Shown here piece after piece: positions 8,373-21,069 of a stretch of DNA of 33,591 nucleotides. Under the pieces are notes generated by a model. The model did not search any database, had not been told where the DNA came from, and saw only the letters and a list, made by a program, of their open reading frames with translations. Every line of letters starts with the position of its first letter. Position 1 is the first letter of the stretch. The DNA comes from Ignavibacteriae bacterium HGW-Ignavibacteriae-2 (GTDB lineage Bacteria > Bacteroidota > Ignavibacteria > Ignavibacteriales > Melioribacteraceae), in the NCBI GenBank assembly GCA_002839805.1, contig PGYT01000029.1, positions 1 through 33,591 on the forward strand. Reading direction: 5' to 3'. Position numbers and translations under genes: made by a program.

Positions 8373-11300
8373 ATGAATGATATAAAAAATTTAATAGAAA
8401 AAATATCCGCCGGCAGGGCATCTTTGGATGATAATACCGGAAATAAATTGTTTAAAGATATTGTAGATGAAATAGAAAAAACAGCAGAATTGTTCGGTAA
8501 GAAACCTGATGAAACCGTTATAAGTAATTGGAATGATTTGCTGCTTCGAATTAATTCTTCACGTTTCGGACGTGAAATTGCCGCCCGATTAGATCCGGCA
8601 AAATTTTATAAATTGGGACAAATGCTTTCTTTAGCGCTAAGTGAAAATTCTATAATCTCGAAAGCTCTGATTCCAATTGTTCATGAATATCTTGACTTAT
8701 TCAGGCAGCCTGAATTTCTAATTAAAATTTATAATCAAAGAATTTGGGACGAATTGATTCTTGATCTTATAAGAAAATCGAATTATAACTTTAAGGTTCT
8801 TTTCACTCAGCGTGTAAGAGACTATTCTTCAAAACCTCTTCTCGGATTGATTAAAAACAACAATATAAAAATGTACAGTTGGGATGAAGTATCGGACATT
8901 GTTTCGCATTATTTAAAAGCAATTTACTCTGCTTTATCAGAAGATTTAGATAACGAAATTAACGTTGCATTTCTTCTGGAGAATAGTTTAAATATGGCAT
9001 GCCTGGATTTCGCATGTTTATCTGGCGGGGTCGTAAATGTTATGATTCCGTCTAATTCGGTTGAGCAGCATATTGAGTTTATCCTAAATGAAACTAAAGT
9101 TCCGCTTTTATTTGTGTCCGATGAAAAACAACTTACCAAGATTAAATCAATTAAAAATAAACTTACTTATCTCAGGAAAGTTATTCTTGTTGAAGGAATT
9201 AGCGCAGAATCCTGGGTTATAACATTCGAGAACTTTTTAGGTTCAGCTGCAGCAAACACAATTAAAAAGGATATTTTTGAAAAAAATCTGCATTCCGATA
9301 AACTTGCTACAATTATGTACACATCCGGTACTACAGGCGAGCCTAAAGGTATAATGTTTTCGCATACAAACATTATTTATAAAAGATTTTGCAGAGCTAT
9401 GGCAATTCCCGGAATTGGAGATAAAGACAGATTCCTATCATATCTACCATTATTTCATACATTCGGCAGATACCTTGAATTAATGGGATCAGTTTTTTGG
9501 GGAGCGGAATATTATTTTATGGAAAACCCATCTCTTAATGCAATTTTATCGAATATGCAGCAGGTTAAACCGACAGTGTTTATTAGCATTCCCAAAAAAT
9601 GGATTCAACTTTACGAGTATATAGCTTCGCAGGTTGATATTGAGTTGGAGGATGTAAGGCTAATTAAAGATACGGTTAAATCAGCCACAGGAAATGAATT
9701 AAAGTGGGGTTTATCGGCCGCAGGTTTCCTACCTCCTGAAATTTTTCAATTTTTTCAGAATAACGGTGTAGAATTGATGAGTGGTTTCGGGATGACTGAG
9801 GCCACGGGCGGTATTACGATGACTCCTCCTGAAAAATATAAATCAAATTCTTTGGGTAAGGCATTACCAGGAATCGAAATTAAAACCGCAGAAGATGGCG
9901 AACTTTTAATTCGAGGCAATTATGTTATGCTGAATTACTTTGGACAAAATAAAGATGAGGTATTCGATTCCGAGGGTTGGCTGCCGACCGGTGATGTTAT
10001 GCGGATGGATGAAAATAATTTTATAGAAATAATTGATAGAAAAAAAGAAATCTATAAAAATGTTAAAGGGGAAACAATTGCTCCGCAGAAAATCGAGAAT
10101 TATTTTCGTGATTTCGAAAGTATTAAACAGGTATTTCTTGTTGGAGATCACAGACCATTTAATACTCTGCTTATTTATCCGAATTATGATATTCCCGAAT
10201 TATCTTTCCTTACGTTATCCGATGGTGAAAAAAATGAATATTTTTCCTCGTTAATAGTTACCGTCAATAATTTTCTTGCACCCTTCGAACGAATAGTGGA
10301 TTTTCGACTTGTTAATAGGGCATTTTCAGAAGATCACGGTGAATTAACACCTAAAGGCACTTACAAAAGGAGAATGATAGAAAAAAATTTTGATGATGTT
10401 ATAGAACCAATGTATGAAAGAAATTTCACCGAACTTCTTGTAGGAACATTTAAGTTACGAATTCCAAATTGGTTTTTAAGAGAAAAAGGCTGTTTGAGTG
10501 CAGATATAATTTACGAGAATTATAAAATTATCATTCCCAAAACCGGTTCAGGATTATTCATAAAAAAAGTTGATGATGAATTTGTTAAAATTGGTAATTA
10601 CCGATATAGACATTTGTCAAATACTATAGAACTTCAATGGTTATTAATTGATCCGGAACTTTGGATAGGTAATAATCAACTGGTTGATTTCGCCGGAAAT
10701 TCAATTATTCAATGGCAGCAAATAATAAACAGAAATCCCGGATTTTCCTTTTCCTCGATAATCGATAAATATTTACCTGATAATTTCGACGGAAATTATT
10801 TCAAACAAATCACCGAATCGGGTGAAAATTCAGTTTATGGTTTGCACCTTGCAGTATTAGCAATACAGACTGACGAGTATTTTAATTTGGGATTATCATA
10901 CATTGAAAACTGTCTTACCGAAGTTGATTCAATTGTATCAAAATATTCATTCGAAATTTTAATGCGTCCGGATTATGGAAAATCAAAATCATCAAGAAGA
11001 TTGATGCTGAAAACCGCTGTACAACACTCTTCACCCCATTCTCTCGCCACTTTTTTAAGAAAATATATCGATTATGATTGGGATATTATAGATGATGAAA
11101 TTATAGATGTTACCTCTAAACAGGGGAAAAAACCCGATAAAATGAATACTCTAATATCATTGTTGAGAGCGAAAATAAAGGAATTGGAAATAGATGAAAA
11201 GATTGATGAAACTTGTATTCCTTCAATTTTTAAAATGGTTTGCCAGTATGGTATTAAACATCCCAGCACATACGAAAAAATTCGTCAGGTATTTGTAGAA

Positions 11301-13154
11301 TATCAATTACAAAAAAGTAAACCAAAACTTTCTCTTTTAGCGCTTGAAACGCGTAATATACTTAGAAATGGTTTTAGAGCCTGGTTTGGTGAAAATAAAT
11401 CCGTAGCAGTGGATATGGAAACCAATGAGGAATATGGATGGGAGGATGTTATTATATTTGAGGATGGTATTTCTAAGGATGATAAAGAAAAAATCCAAAA
11501 GTGTATTGTCGAGACCGTTCTTTTAAGTGAAGCTATTTTTTTAATATCTAAAGGTAAGGTAATACAGCTTAATGATCTGCTGCCAGGCGGAATCTGGATT
11601 AGTGAATTACGCAGATTTCATAATAAAACAAATTACAGAGTGTCAGTACAAACTCGTTTATACGGTTCATTCGAGCTTGTTTTTACAATTAATTTCTGCA
11701 GACAAAAAGATGATATAAACAACGAAGTTAGTTTACTTATTCTCGCAGGATCCCGCCAGTATCTTCAGGAGTTGGTGGAAGATTTTGGCGGTTACTGGGA
11801 GAAATATGATTTATGGAGCAGTAAATATATACCTGGGGATTCAGCCGAAAAATTTCTTGCAAGGGAATATAGGAAAATTGAGGATTTTAATAATAACAGG
11901 TTATATTTTATTTGGCCCTATTTTGTCTGGAACGCCGCCGCGGCTTATTTTAATTTTTGGAGATTAACTGATTATAAGGAAATTCTTTCTGACCCTTCTT
12001 TAGATAACTTTATTATTCCTTCTCATGATTACCAAACTGGAACAAAGGTAATTTCATTATCCCAAAAATCGCCTTTTATTTCGTTGACAGATCTTTTTCG
12101 AAATTTCTATAGTTTATTCATTGAGGCTGGTGAAAATAAATATCCTTTCCTCCATAGGAAAAAGATTTGGACATTCGCATTTGCAGGATTAATAAATGCT
12201 GAAGGAGAGGAATTAGGAATAAAAATTCTCAAGGATTTTAAAAATGAATTGATGAAAAAAAATGTATTTGAAAATGAACTTGAGATTGAACATCAACTGG
12301 ATGAGTTTATTAAAACAGTTAGTGAAGGGAATTATGTGCCAAAGCTTTTATACTTTGCAATAAAACGTTTCCAGAGGTGGAAACAACTAAATAATGATGC
12401 CGATCAAACGGCTCAGGCGCAGATGCTTAATGAACTTTACGAAACCTACCGTCTGTCGGAACTTACGCAGGCATATCCGGAAGCTCGTGCCAAACTCTAT
12501 TTTGAAACTGTATTTTCCAACTCATCAGATGAATTAAAAGTTGTACTTAAAGAAATTATTGAACAATACCACAAACATATTATTACTGAAGAAGAAGAAT
12601 TATCGATGCTCTCAAACCTTTCATCGCAATTCAACTTATCGGAAAGTGAAAAATTCTTTCTTACCCGTTTAATATATCCTTATCTAAAACCATCCGATTC
12701 AGCTCACTTAATTGAATATAAAGTTGATGGCAAAGCTTCGTCAAATTTGGTGGTTGAATATGAAGATTCCGACGGTATGCAGTACTATATAAGGAAACCA
12801 ATCTCTCCAAAAGAAATTTCTCGTCTGCATCAAATATTTATCGAAGCAAATTTACTTGTTACCTTCCGGCCAGAGCATGAATATCTGCTTGCAATATCTG
12901 AAAGGGGATTTATAATAGGCGGATTGTATTATTTGCGTCAATCAGATGGTTCTGCTTATATGGAAAAAATTGTTGTATCTAACAGATACAGGAGAAAGGG
13001 AATTAGCGACAGACTTATGAACGAATTTTTTGAAAGAATGCATAATGATAGAATTAAATTTGTTACAACCGGATTTTTCAGACCTGAATATTTCTACAAA
13101 TTTGGCTTCAGTGTAGAGAAAAAGTATTCCGGACTTGTTAAAGAATTGAAATAA
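8373..13154 (+). CDS. Megaprotein: AMP-forming acyl-CoA ligase, unknown central region, GNAT acetyltransferase
   Basis: A 1593-residue single open frame. Residues 1-145 are a helical region of unknown role. About 148-685 is a long-chain acyl-CoA synthetase-like adenylation domain: P-loop MYTSGTTGEPKG at 315-326, GFGMTE at 471-476, PTGD at 538-541, and the C-terminal TPKGTYKRR at 659-667 with Lys665 as a possible catalytic lysine. About 690-1440 matches nothing I recognise; it has motifs such as LPGGIW (1069-1074) and FGGYW (1138-1142). About 1475-1590 is a GNAT domain with the acetyl-CoA motif RYRRKGIS at 1538-1545 and YKFGF at 1575-1579. It seems soluble, with no signal or membrane segment. 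An inferred scheme is that the ligase makes an acyl-CoA or acyl-adenylate and the GNAT acylates something; no substrate can be named. ATG 8373 follows TTGGAAA; an ATG four bases earlier hits a stop. The frame is intact throughout. Confidence 0.85.
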   Translation: MNDIKNLIEKISAGRASLDDNTGNKLFKDIVDEIEKTAELFGKKPDETVISNWNDLLLRINSSRFGREIAARLDPAKFYKLGQMLSLALSENSIISKALIPIVHEYLDLFRQPEFLIKIYNQRIWDELILDLIRKSNYNFKVLFTQRVRDYSSKPLLGLIKNNNIKMYSWDEVSDIVSHYLKAIYSALSEDLDNEINVAFLLENSLNMACLDFACLSGGVVNVMIPSNSVEQHIEFILNETKVPLLFVSDEKQLTKIKSIKNKLTYLRKVILVEGISAESWVITFENFLGSAAANTIKKDIFEKNLHSDKLATIMYTSGTTGEPKGIMFSHTNIIYKRFCRAMAIPGIGDKDRFLSYLPLFHTFGRYLELMGSVFWGAEYYFMENPSLNAILSNMQQVKPTVFISIPKKWIQLYEYIASQVDIELEDVRLIKDTVKSATGNELKWGLSAAGFLPPEIFQFFQNNGVELMSGFGMTEATGGITMTPPEKYKSNSLGKALPGIEIKTAEDGELLIRGNYVMLNYFGQNKDEVFDSEGWLPTGDVMRMDENNFIEIIDRKKEIYKNVKGETIAPQKIENYFRDFESIKQVFLVGDHRPFNTLLIYPNYDIPELSFLTLSDGEKNEYFSSLIVTVNNFLAPFERIVDFRLVNRAFSEDHGELTPKGTYKRRMIEKNFDDVIEPMYERNFTELLVGTFKLRIPNWFLREKGCLSADIIYENYKIIIPKTGSGLFIKKVDDEFVKIGNYRYRHLSNTIELQWLLIDPELWIGNNQLVDFAGNSIIQWQQIINRNPGFSFSSIIDKYLPDNFDGNYFKQITESGENSVYGLHLAVLAIQTDEYFNLGLSYIENCLTEVDSIVSKYSFEILMRPDYGKSKSSRRLMLKTAVQHSSPHSLATFLRKYIDYDWDIIDDEIIDVTSKQGKKPDKMNTLISLLRAKIKELEIDEKIDETCIPSIFKMVCQYGIKHPSTYEKIRQVFVEYQLQKSKPKLSLLALETRNILRNGFRAWFGENKSVAVDMETNEEYGWEDVIIFEDGISKDDKEKIQKCIVETVLLSEAIFLISKGKVIQLNDLLPGGIWISELRRFHNKTNYRVSVQTRLYGSFELVFTINFCRQKDDINNEVSLLILAGSRQYLQELVEDFGGYWEKYDLWSSKYIPGDSAEKFLAREYRKIEDFNNNRLYFIWPYFVWNAAAAYFNFWRLTDYKEILSDPSLDNFIIPSHDYQTGTKVISLSQKSPFISLTDLFRNFYSLFIEAGENKYPFLHRKKIWTFAFAGLINAEGEELGIKILKDFKNELMKKNVFENELEIEHQLDEFIKTVSEGNYVPKLLYFAIKRFQRWKQLNNDADQTAQAQMLNELYETYRLSELTQAYPEARAKLYFETVFSNSSDELKVVLKEIIEQYHKHIITEEEELSMLSNLSSQFNLSESEKFFLTRLIYPYLKPSDSAHLIEYKVDGKASSNLVVEYEDSDGMQYYIRKPISPKEISRLHQIFIEANLLVTFRPEHEYLLAISERGFIIGGLYYLRQSDGSAYMEKIVVSNRYRRKGISDRLMNEFFERMHNDRIKFVTTGFFRPEYFYKFGFSVEKKYSGLVKELK

Positions 13155-13227
13155 TATAATTATTGTGCAGTATAAAGTGACTTGTGACTATTAATAAATA
13201 ATTAATTTCTCCTATTATATGGAATTA

Positions 13228-13251
13228 TTATCTCTTATAAATTAGAGATAA
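13228..13251. repeat. Inverted repeat upstream of pyrG
   Basis: A perfect 8-base inverted repeat, TTATCTCT (13228-13235) and AGAGATAA (13244-13251), separated by 8 bases and lying about 52 bases before pyrG. It is followed by an A-run and not a T-run, so it is not a terminator for the + strand. It could be an operator or a leader hairpin. Nothing else was recognised in the 149-base spacer. Confidence 0.4.
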
Positions 13252-13273
13252 AAAAAAATTTTGTTAAATTTAA

Positions 13274-16436
<3,163 letters not shown>

Positions 16437-16444
16437 TTTCTTTT

Positions 16445-16463
16445 ACCGGAGCTTCCGGTTTTT
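16445..16463 (+). terminator. Intrinsic terminator after the TPR gene
   Basis: A 6-base GC-rich stem (ACCGGA with TCCGGT) has a 3-base loop and is followed directly by a T-run. It lies 8 bases after the stop codon and separates the pyrG unit from the purN unit. Confidence 0.8.
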
Positions 16464-16551
16464 GTAAAAAAAATATGAAAATTTAACAACTTACATCAAA
16501 AAAACTCTAAATTTTGTCTCTTATTGATTATATTTCCAAATTAAAAAAATC

Positions 16552-16565
16552 TGTGTGGAAACACA
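16552..16565 (+). promoter_or_regulatory. Small hairpin in the purN leader
   Basis: TGTGT-GGAA-ACACA forms a 5-base stem with a GNRA-type tetraloop ending 6 bases before the purN start codon. The purN leader has no obvious Shine-Dalgarno unless GGAA in the loop serves as one, so the hairpin might influence translation. This is weak evidence based on shape only. Confidence 0.25.
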
Positions 16566-16571
16566 AAGCTG

Positions 16572-17189
16572 ATGTTAAATTTAGCTGTTTTTGTTTCAGG
16601 AAAAGGTTCGAATTTTCATTCGATACTTAGAGCTATTAGTGCCGGTGAAATAAATGCCGAAGTTAAATTACTTGTTAGCGATAAAAAATATTGCGGCGCT
16701 TTTGATATCGCAGAACAAAACGGAATAGATAAAATTTCCGTTTCAGAAATATCTAAGTCGGGTTTCATAACTTATAAAGAGTTATTTGATCTGCTGCATG
16801 AATTACAAATTAACTTAATTGTTTTAGCAGGATTTTTGCAGAAAATTCCTGTTGAAATTGTTTCCGCATATTCTTATAAAATTATAAATATTCATCCGGC
16901 ATTGCTGCCGGCTTTTGGCGGAAAAGGAATGTACGGAATAAACGTGCACAAAGCTGTATTTGAAAGTACTGCTAAAGTTTCCGGCGCAACGGTTCATTTT
17001 GTGGATAATGATTATGACAAAGGAAGAATTATTGCTCAACAAGCGGTGGATGTTTCTTATGCCGAAGATCCTGAAGATATAGCAGCTGAAGTACTTCAGG
17101 TTGAACATAAATTGCTTCCATTTGTTATTAAAAAATTTTCTGAAAATAAAATTGTATTTGAAAACGGAAGAGTGAAAGTTTTACTTTAA
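16572..17189 (+). CDS. purN: Phosphoribosylglycinamide formyltransferase
   Basis: A 205-residue enzyme that transfers a formyl group from 10-formyltetrahydrofolate to GAR in de novo purine synthesis. The phosphate-binding motif SGKGSN is at 9-14. Catalytic Asn106 and His108 lie in NIHPALLPAF (106-115), followed by GGKGMYG, and the third catalytic acid is probably Asp149 (VDNDYDKG). Length and motifs fit the folate-dependent PurN and not the ATP-formate enzyme PurT. It opens the long unit running to pyrF and is 13 bases from purH, the other folate-dependent formyl transfer step. Confidence 0.96.
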   Translation: MLNLAVFVSGKGSNFHSILRAISAGEINAEVKLLVSDKKYCGAFDIAEQNGIDKISVSEISKSGFITYKELFDLLHELQINLIVLAGFLQKIPVEIVSAYSYKIINIHPALLPAFGGKGMYGINVHKAVFESTAKVSGATVHFVDNDYDKGRIIAQQAVDVSYAEDPEDIAAEVLQVEHKLLPFVIKKFSENKIVFENGRVKVLL

Positions 17190-17202
17190 TTTTGGAGTTA
17201 TA

Positions 17203-18720
17203 TTGAAAAGATTTGCCCTCATAAGTGTTTCAGACAAAACAGGTGTTGTTCAGTTTGCTAAGAAAGCAAATGAGTTGGGTTACGATATCCTTGCCACTGG
17301 AAAAACAGCTAAAATTATTAATGATAATAATGTCAACTGTACAGAAGTTTCTGACTATACAGGTTTCCCGGAAATTTTTGCCGGTAGAGTTAAAACTTTA
17401 CAGCCATCGGTATTCGGTGGAATATTGATGAGAAGAGACAATGAGAGTGATATAAGGGAAGCCGAAAAAAATAATGTTTTACCAATTGATATAGTATGCG
17501 TAAATCTTTACCCTTTCCCTCAGGTCGTAAAAGATCCTGAAAAAGATCTTCAAACAAAAATAGAAAATATTGATATTGGCGGACCTAGTTTAATTAGAGC
17601 AGCTTCAAAAAATTATAAATTTGTTTCAGTTTTAACGGATCCATCTCAGTACGAATCTTTTCTTGCTGAACTTGAGAAAGGAGAAATTTCGCTAAATACA
17701 AAAGAAAAGTTGGCCGCTGCCGCATTTGCCTATACATCATACTATGATACTCTTATAGCCAATTATTTTGAAAAAGAATTTCACCTGCCAATGCAGGCTA
17801 TTCGTTTGAATTATTGTGTAAAAGATGAGCTTCGCTACGGAGAAAATCCGCATCAAAAAGCTTTTATAACAGGCGAATTTTATGATTATTTTAGCGTTCT
17901 TCATGGAAAGGAACTATCTTATAACAATATTATAGATTTAGTTGCTGCCGTTGAATTGGTAAATGAACTTGAACCGGTTTCTTGTGCCATAATTAAGCAT
18001 ACAAATCCGTGCGGCGCGGCAACCTCAGATAATTTGTTGGATGCATACACAAAAGCACTATCCTGCGATCCTGTTTCTGCTTTTGGTGGAATTGTAGCGG
18101 TTAACGAAACAATAGAAAAAGATTTGGCCGAAAAACTGAATGACATATTTTTAGAAATAATTTGCGCGCCAGCTTATACAGATGAAGCTTTGGAAATTTT
18201 ATCGCGTAAAAAAAACAGAAGAATTGTTAGAATAAATAAAAAATTGCCTTCTGATGAAATGCTTGTTAAAAATATTCCAGGCGGACTGGCTTTACAAGAC
18301 AAAGATAGTTCCAGAATAACTGAGAAAGATTTTAATTATGTTACAAAACGTAAAGTATCACATGCAGAACTAGAAGATCTTAAATTCGCATGGGTTATTT
18401 GTAAACACACGAAATCAAATGCAATTGTTTATGTTAAAGACCGTAAGGCTATAGGTGTTGGAGCCGGACAAATGTCGAGGATTGATTCTGCTAAAATTGC
18501 TGCTTCCAAAGCGCGTGAGCATGGTCATGACTTGGTAGGTTCTGTGGCCGCTTCAGATGCATTTTTCCCATTTGCCGATGGTTTAATTGAACTTGCTAAT
18601 AACGGTGTGTCTTCTGTTATCCAGCCGGGTGGGTCGGTTCGTGACGATGAAGTTATTAATGCTGCCAACCAGAAAAATATAGCTATGATTTTTACAGGCA
18701 TCAGAAATTTTAAACATTAA
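17203..18720 (+). CDS. purH: Bifunctional AICAR transformylase / IMP cyclohydrolase
   Basis: A 505-residue enzyme catalysing the last two steps to IMP. The N-terminal IMP cyclohydrolase (MGS-like) domain spans about 1-190, with ATGKTAK (31-37) and DIGGPSLIRAA (124-134). The transformylase domain begins near RYGENPHQ (211-218) and has Lys265-His266 in KHTNPCGAA, the conserved catalytic pair. The start is TTG at 17203: the family begins at RALISVSDKTG, no ATG lies near, and a strong TTGGAG ribosome site sits 6 bases upstream. It is followed 8 bases later by mreB. Confidence 0.98.
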   Translation: MKRFALISVSDKTGVVQFAKKANELGYDILATGKTAKIINDNNVNCTEVSDYTGFPEIFAGRVKTLQPSVFGGILMRRDNESDIREAEKNNVLPIDIVCVNLYPFPQVVKDPEKDLQTKIENIDIGGPSLIRAASKNYKFVSVLTDPSQYESFLAELEKGEISLNTKEKLAAAAFAYTSYYDTLIANYFEKEFHLPMQAIRLNYCVKDELRYGENPHQKAFITGEFYDYFSVLHGKELSYNNIIDLVAAVELVNELEPVSCAIIKHTNPCGAATSDNLLDAYTKALSCDPVSAFGGIVAVNETIEKDLAEKLNDIFLEIICAPAYTDEALEILSRKKNRRIVRINKKLPSDEMLVKNIPGGLALQDKDSSRITEKDFNYVTKRKVSHAELEDLKFAWVICKHTKSNAIVYVKDRKAIGVGAGQMSRIDSAKIAASKAREHGHDLVGSVAASDAFFPFADGLIELANNGVSSVIQPGGSVRDDEVINAANQKNIAMIFTGIRNFKH

Positions 18721-18728
18721 GAGGATTA

Positions 18729-19754
18729 ATGGGATTATTCGATTTTCTTTCGACTGATATTGCAATGGATTTGGGTACTGCTAATACCCTTATTTATATT
18801 AAAGGTAAAGGTATTGTTCTTAACGAACCCTCAATTGTTGCTTTCGATAGGAATACAAAAAAAATAATTGCTCTTGGTAACAAAGCCAAGGAAATGCAAG
18901 GCAGGGAACACAGACAAATAAGAGTTTCGCGTCCCATGCGTGACGGTGTAATTGCCGATTTTGAAATAGCTGAAGGGATGATCAGAGCTTTTATTAAAAA
19001 AGTTAGCGGTACTTCATTATCCAGCAGACGTATAGTTGTAGCAATCCCAAGCGGAGTTACTGAAGTTGAAAAAAGGGCCGTGCGCGATAGCGCTGAGCAT
19101 GCGGGCGCAAAAGAAGTACACCTTATAGCAGAACCTATGGCTGCCGCTATAGGTATAGGAATTGACGTAGAAGCTGCAGCGGGCAGTATGATAATTGATA
19201 TTGGAGGCGGAACTACTGAGATAGCAGTTATTGCTCTTGCGGGAATTGTAAATGAAGAGTCTGTGCGTATTGCAGGCGATGAAATGAATAACGCGATAAT
19301 GCAATATTTCAAAAAGAATTACAACCTGTTAATAGGAGAACGTACAGCAGAATCAATTAAATGCGAAGTAGGGTCTGCTGTTCCTCTTAGAGAAGAAATA
19401 ACAATACAGGTTAAGGGACGCGATCTTGTTGGTGGTATTCCTAAAACTGCCGAAATCAGTTCAGTGGAAATTCGTGAAGCTTTAAATGAAAATGTGACCC
19501 AAATTGTTGAAGCGGTTAAACAAACACTTGAAAGAACTCCTCCCGAACTGTCGGCCGATATTCTCGACAGAGGAATAATGTTAACAGGTGGCGGCGCATT
19601 ATTAAAAGGATTAGACGAACGTATAAGAATGGAAACGAATCTTCCCGTCCATGTTGCCGAAGATCCACTTACTGCCGTAGTGCGTGGTGCGGGAAAAGCT
19701 GTTGACAATATAAATAAATACCAGAAGGTTTTCATACGTAAAAGAAGTTATTAA
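18729..19754 (+). CDS. mreB: Rod shape-determining protein MreB
   Basis: A 341-residue bacterial actin that polymerises on the inner membrane and directs sidewall peptidoglycan synthesis. The phosphate-1 loop is DLGTANT at 14-20, the phosphate-2 loop is IDIGGGTTEIA at 156-166, and the adenosine motif GGGALLKG lies near 287-294. The N-terminal MGLFDFLSTD resembles the amphipathic membrane-binding leader of MreB proteins. The ribosome site GAGGA precedes ATG. It shares one base with mreC (TAATG). Its position directly behind purH is unusual. Confidence 0.98.
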   Translation: MGLFDFLSTDIAMDLGTANTLIYIKGKGIVLNEPSIVAFDRNTKKIIALGNKAKEMQGREHRQIRVSRPMRDGVIADFEIAEGMIRAFIKKVSGTSLSSRRIVVAIPSGVTEVEKRAVRDSAEHAGAKEVHLIAEPMAAAIGIGIDVEAAAGSMIIDIGGGTTEIAVIALAGIVNEESVRIAGDEMNNAIMQYFKKNYNLLIGERTAESIKCEVGSAVPLREEITIQVKGRDLVGGIPKTAEISSVEIREALNENVTQIVEAVKQTLERTPPELSADILDRGIMLTGGGALLKGLDERIRMETNLPVHVAEDPLTAVVRGAGKAVDNINKYQKVFIRKRSY

Positions 19755-20593
19755 TGAAGTCTGCTTTTAATAGTTTTTATAAGAATTATAAAGAGTATAT
19801 TTTATTTGCTATACTTCTGTTAATTTCAATCTCACTTCTTACAATTAATGCCGACAGTAAAATAAGAAAATTTAAAGCCATTGCATTCGGGCATTTTGCG
19901 ATTGTAAGTGCGGGTGTATCTGAAATTATCGATTGGAGTGAGGATTCAAAAGATTTTAAAAAACTTCAAGAATTAAATGCCAAACTGACACTCGAAAACA
20001 CACTTCTAAAATCTCGGGTTATTGAAAATAATAAACTTAGAGCCATGCTGGGTTTTAAAAACCAAAAGCTATATCCTCTTATTGCGGGAGAAGTTGTTTC
20101 AAAACACGGTTCAGTATTTAACGGACAGTTCATTATAAATTTGGGTACCAGAGACAGTATAACTAAAGGAATGCCTGTGATTACTGAAAAAGGAATTGTA
20201 GGTATGGTAACTAATGTATCCGACAAATTTTCTACGGTAAACCACATTTATAACAGCGAGTTTAATGTGGCGGTAACATTCGCTGAGAATAATACCGAAG
20301 GGATTTTGAGCTGGAATGGAAGAACGCTTATTGTTCGCAATATACCTACTACTACCCATGTTGAGAAAGATTATAAAGTAATTACATCTGACTTCAGCAC
20401 GATTTTTCCAGCAAAAATTCCAGTTGGAAAGGTAAGTAGAGTTGAATCGTCTGCGGCTGGCTTGTTAAGTGATATTGTTATTGTTCCATTTGAAGAAATA
20501 GAATCTGTGGGAAATATATTTGTAATGAAAATTAACAAGCAGGAATTGTTCTTAAATACTACTCCGAATACTTCTAAAGATAAAGAGGAATAA
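19754..20593 (+). CDS. mreC: Rod shape-determining protein MreC
   Basis: A 279-residue bitopic protein. One membrane segment lies at about residues 12-32 (LFAILLLISISLLTI), followed by a periplasmic coiled coil (about 70-95, KLQELNAKLTLENTLLK) and the beta-rich MreC core (about 110-260, with NLGTRDSITKGMPV and GIVGMV). MreC links MreB filaments to PBP2 and activates it. ATG overlaps the mreB stop by one base. The last bases include an AGAGGAA that serves as the ribosome site for mreD. Confidence 0.94.
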   Translation: MKSAFNSFYKNYKEYILFAILLLISISLLTINADSKIRKFKAIAFGHFAIVSAGVSEIIDWSEDSKDFKKLQELNAKLTLENTLLKSRVIENNKLRAMLGFKNQKLYPLIAGEVVSKHGSVFNGQFIINLGTRDSITKGMPVITEKGIVGMVTNVSDKFSTVNHIYNSEFNVAVTFAENNTEGILSWNGRTLIVRNIPTTTHVEKDYKVITSDFSTIFPAKIPVGKVSRVESSAAGLLSDIVIVPFEEIESVGNIFVMKINKQELFLNTTPNTSKDKEE

Positions 20594-21067
20594 TTGAAGT
20601 ATATTTATCCCATATTATTTTTTATTCCGTTAGCACTTCTTCAGGTTACTGTAATACCTTTTTTTTCATATAATTCCGTTTACCCCGATCTGATTGGTAT
20701 ATTGATTGCTATCCTGGGTTTTCGTAATGGCAAAATTTATGGTATGGCAAATGGCTTTTTTCTTGGTTTGTTATTCGATATTTTAACGGGCGGTGCAATT
20801 GGGCTATCAAGTTTTTCTAAAACTATAAATGGATTTATGGCGGGACATTTTTACAAGGAAGAAAGAAAAGATGAAGAAATTTCAAATATGAAGCTACTTC
20901 TCATAATCCTGATTAGCACTTCTTTGGATAGTTTTTTCTATACCTTTTTGGGTGGAAGTAAACTTAGTTTTAATGTTTTTTATTTACTTCTTGTACATGG
21001 TCTTATTCCAGGTTTTTATTCAGCAGTTTTTAGTTTACCCATTTTATTTTTTAAAGAAAAAATATAA
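20594..21067 (+). CDS. mreD: Rod shape-determining protein MreD
   Basis: A 157-residue integral membrane protein with about five hydrophobic segments, MreD-like in size, topology and position between mreC and mrdA. The segment with the MANGFFLGLLFDIL pattern is typical of MreD. The start is TTG, directly after the mreC stop, with AGAGGAA a few bases upstream; no ATG is available before the second membrane segment, so the TTG is needed. MreD is part of the elongasome, with no known catalytic role. Confidence 0.9.
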   Translation: MKYIYPILFFIPLALLQVTVIPFFSYNSVYPDLIGILIAILGFRNGKIYGMANGFFLGLLFDILTGGAIGLSSFSKTINGFMAGHFYKEERKDEEISNMKLLLIILISTSLDSFFYTFLGGSKLSFNVFYLLLVHGLIPGFYSAVFSLPILFFKEKI

Positions 21068-21069
21068 TT

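Noticed and set aside
13228-13251. Inverted repeat before pyrG read as a terminator of the megaprotein gene
   Set aside because: The stem is followed by A residues, not T, on the + strand, and no T-run follows it on the minus strand either.
18794-19312. A 172-codon open frame on the minus strand opposite mreB
   Set aside because: It lies wholly within mreB, has no ribosome site or recognisable domain, and has the repetitive Ile/Ser/Ala composition of an antisense shadow.
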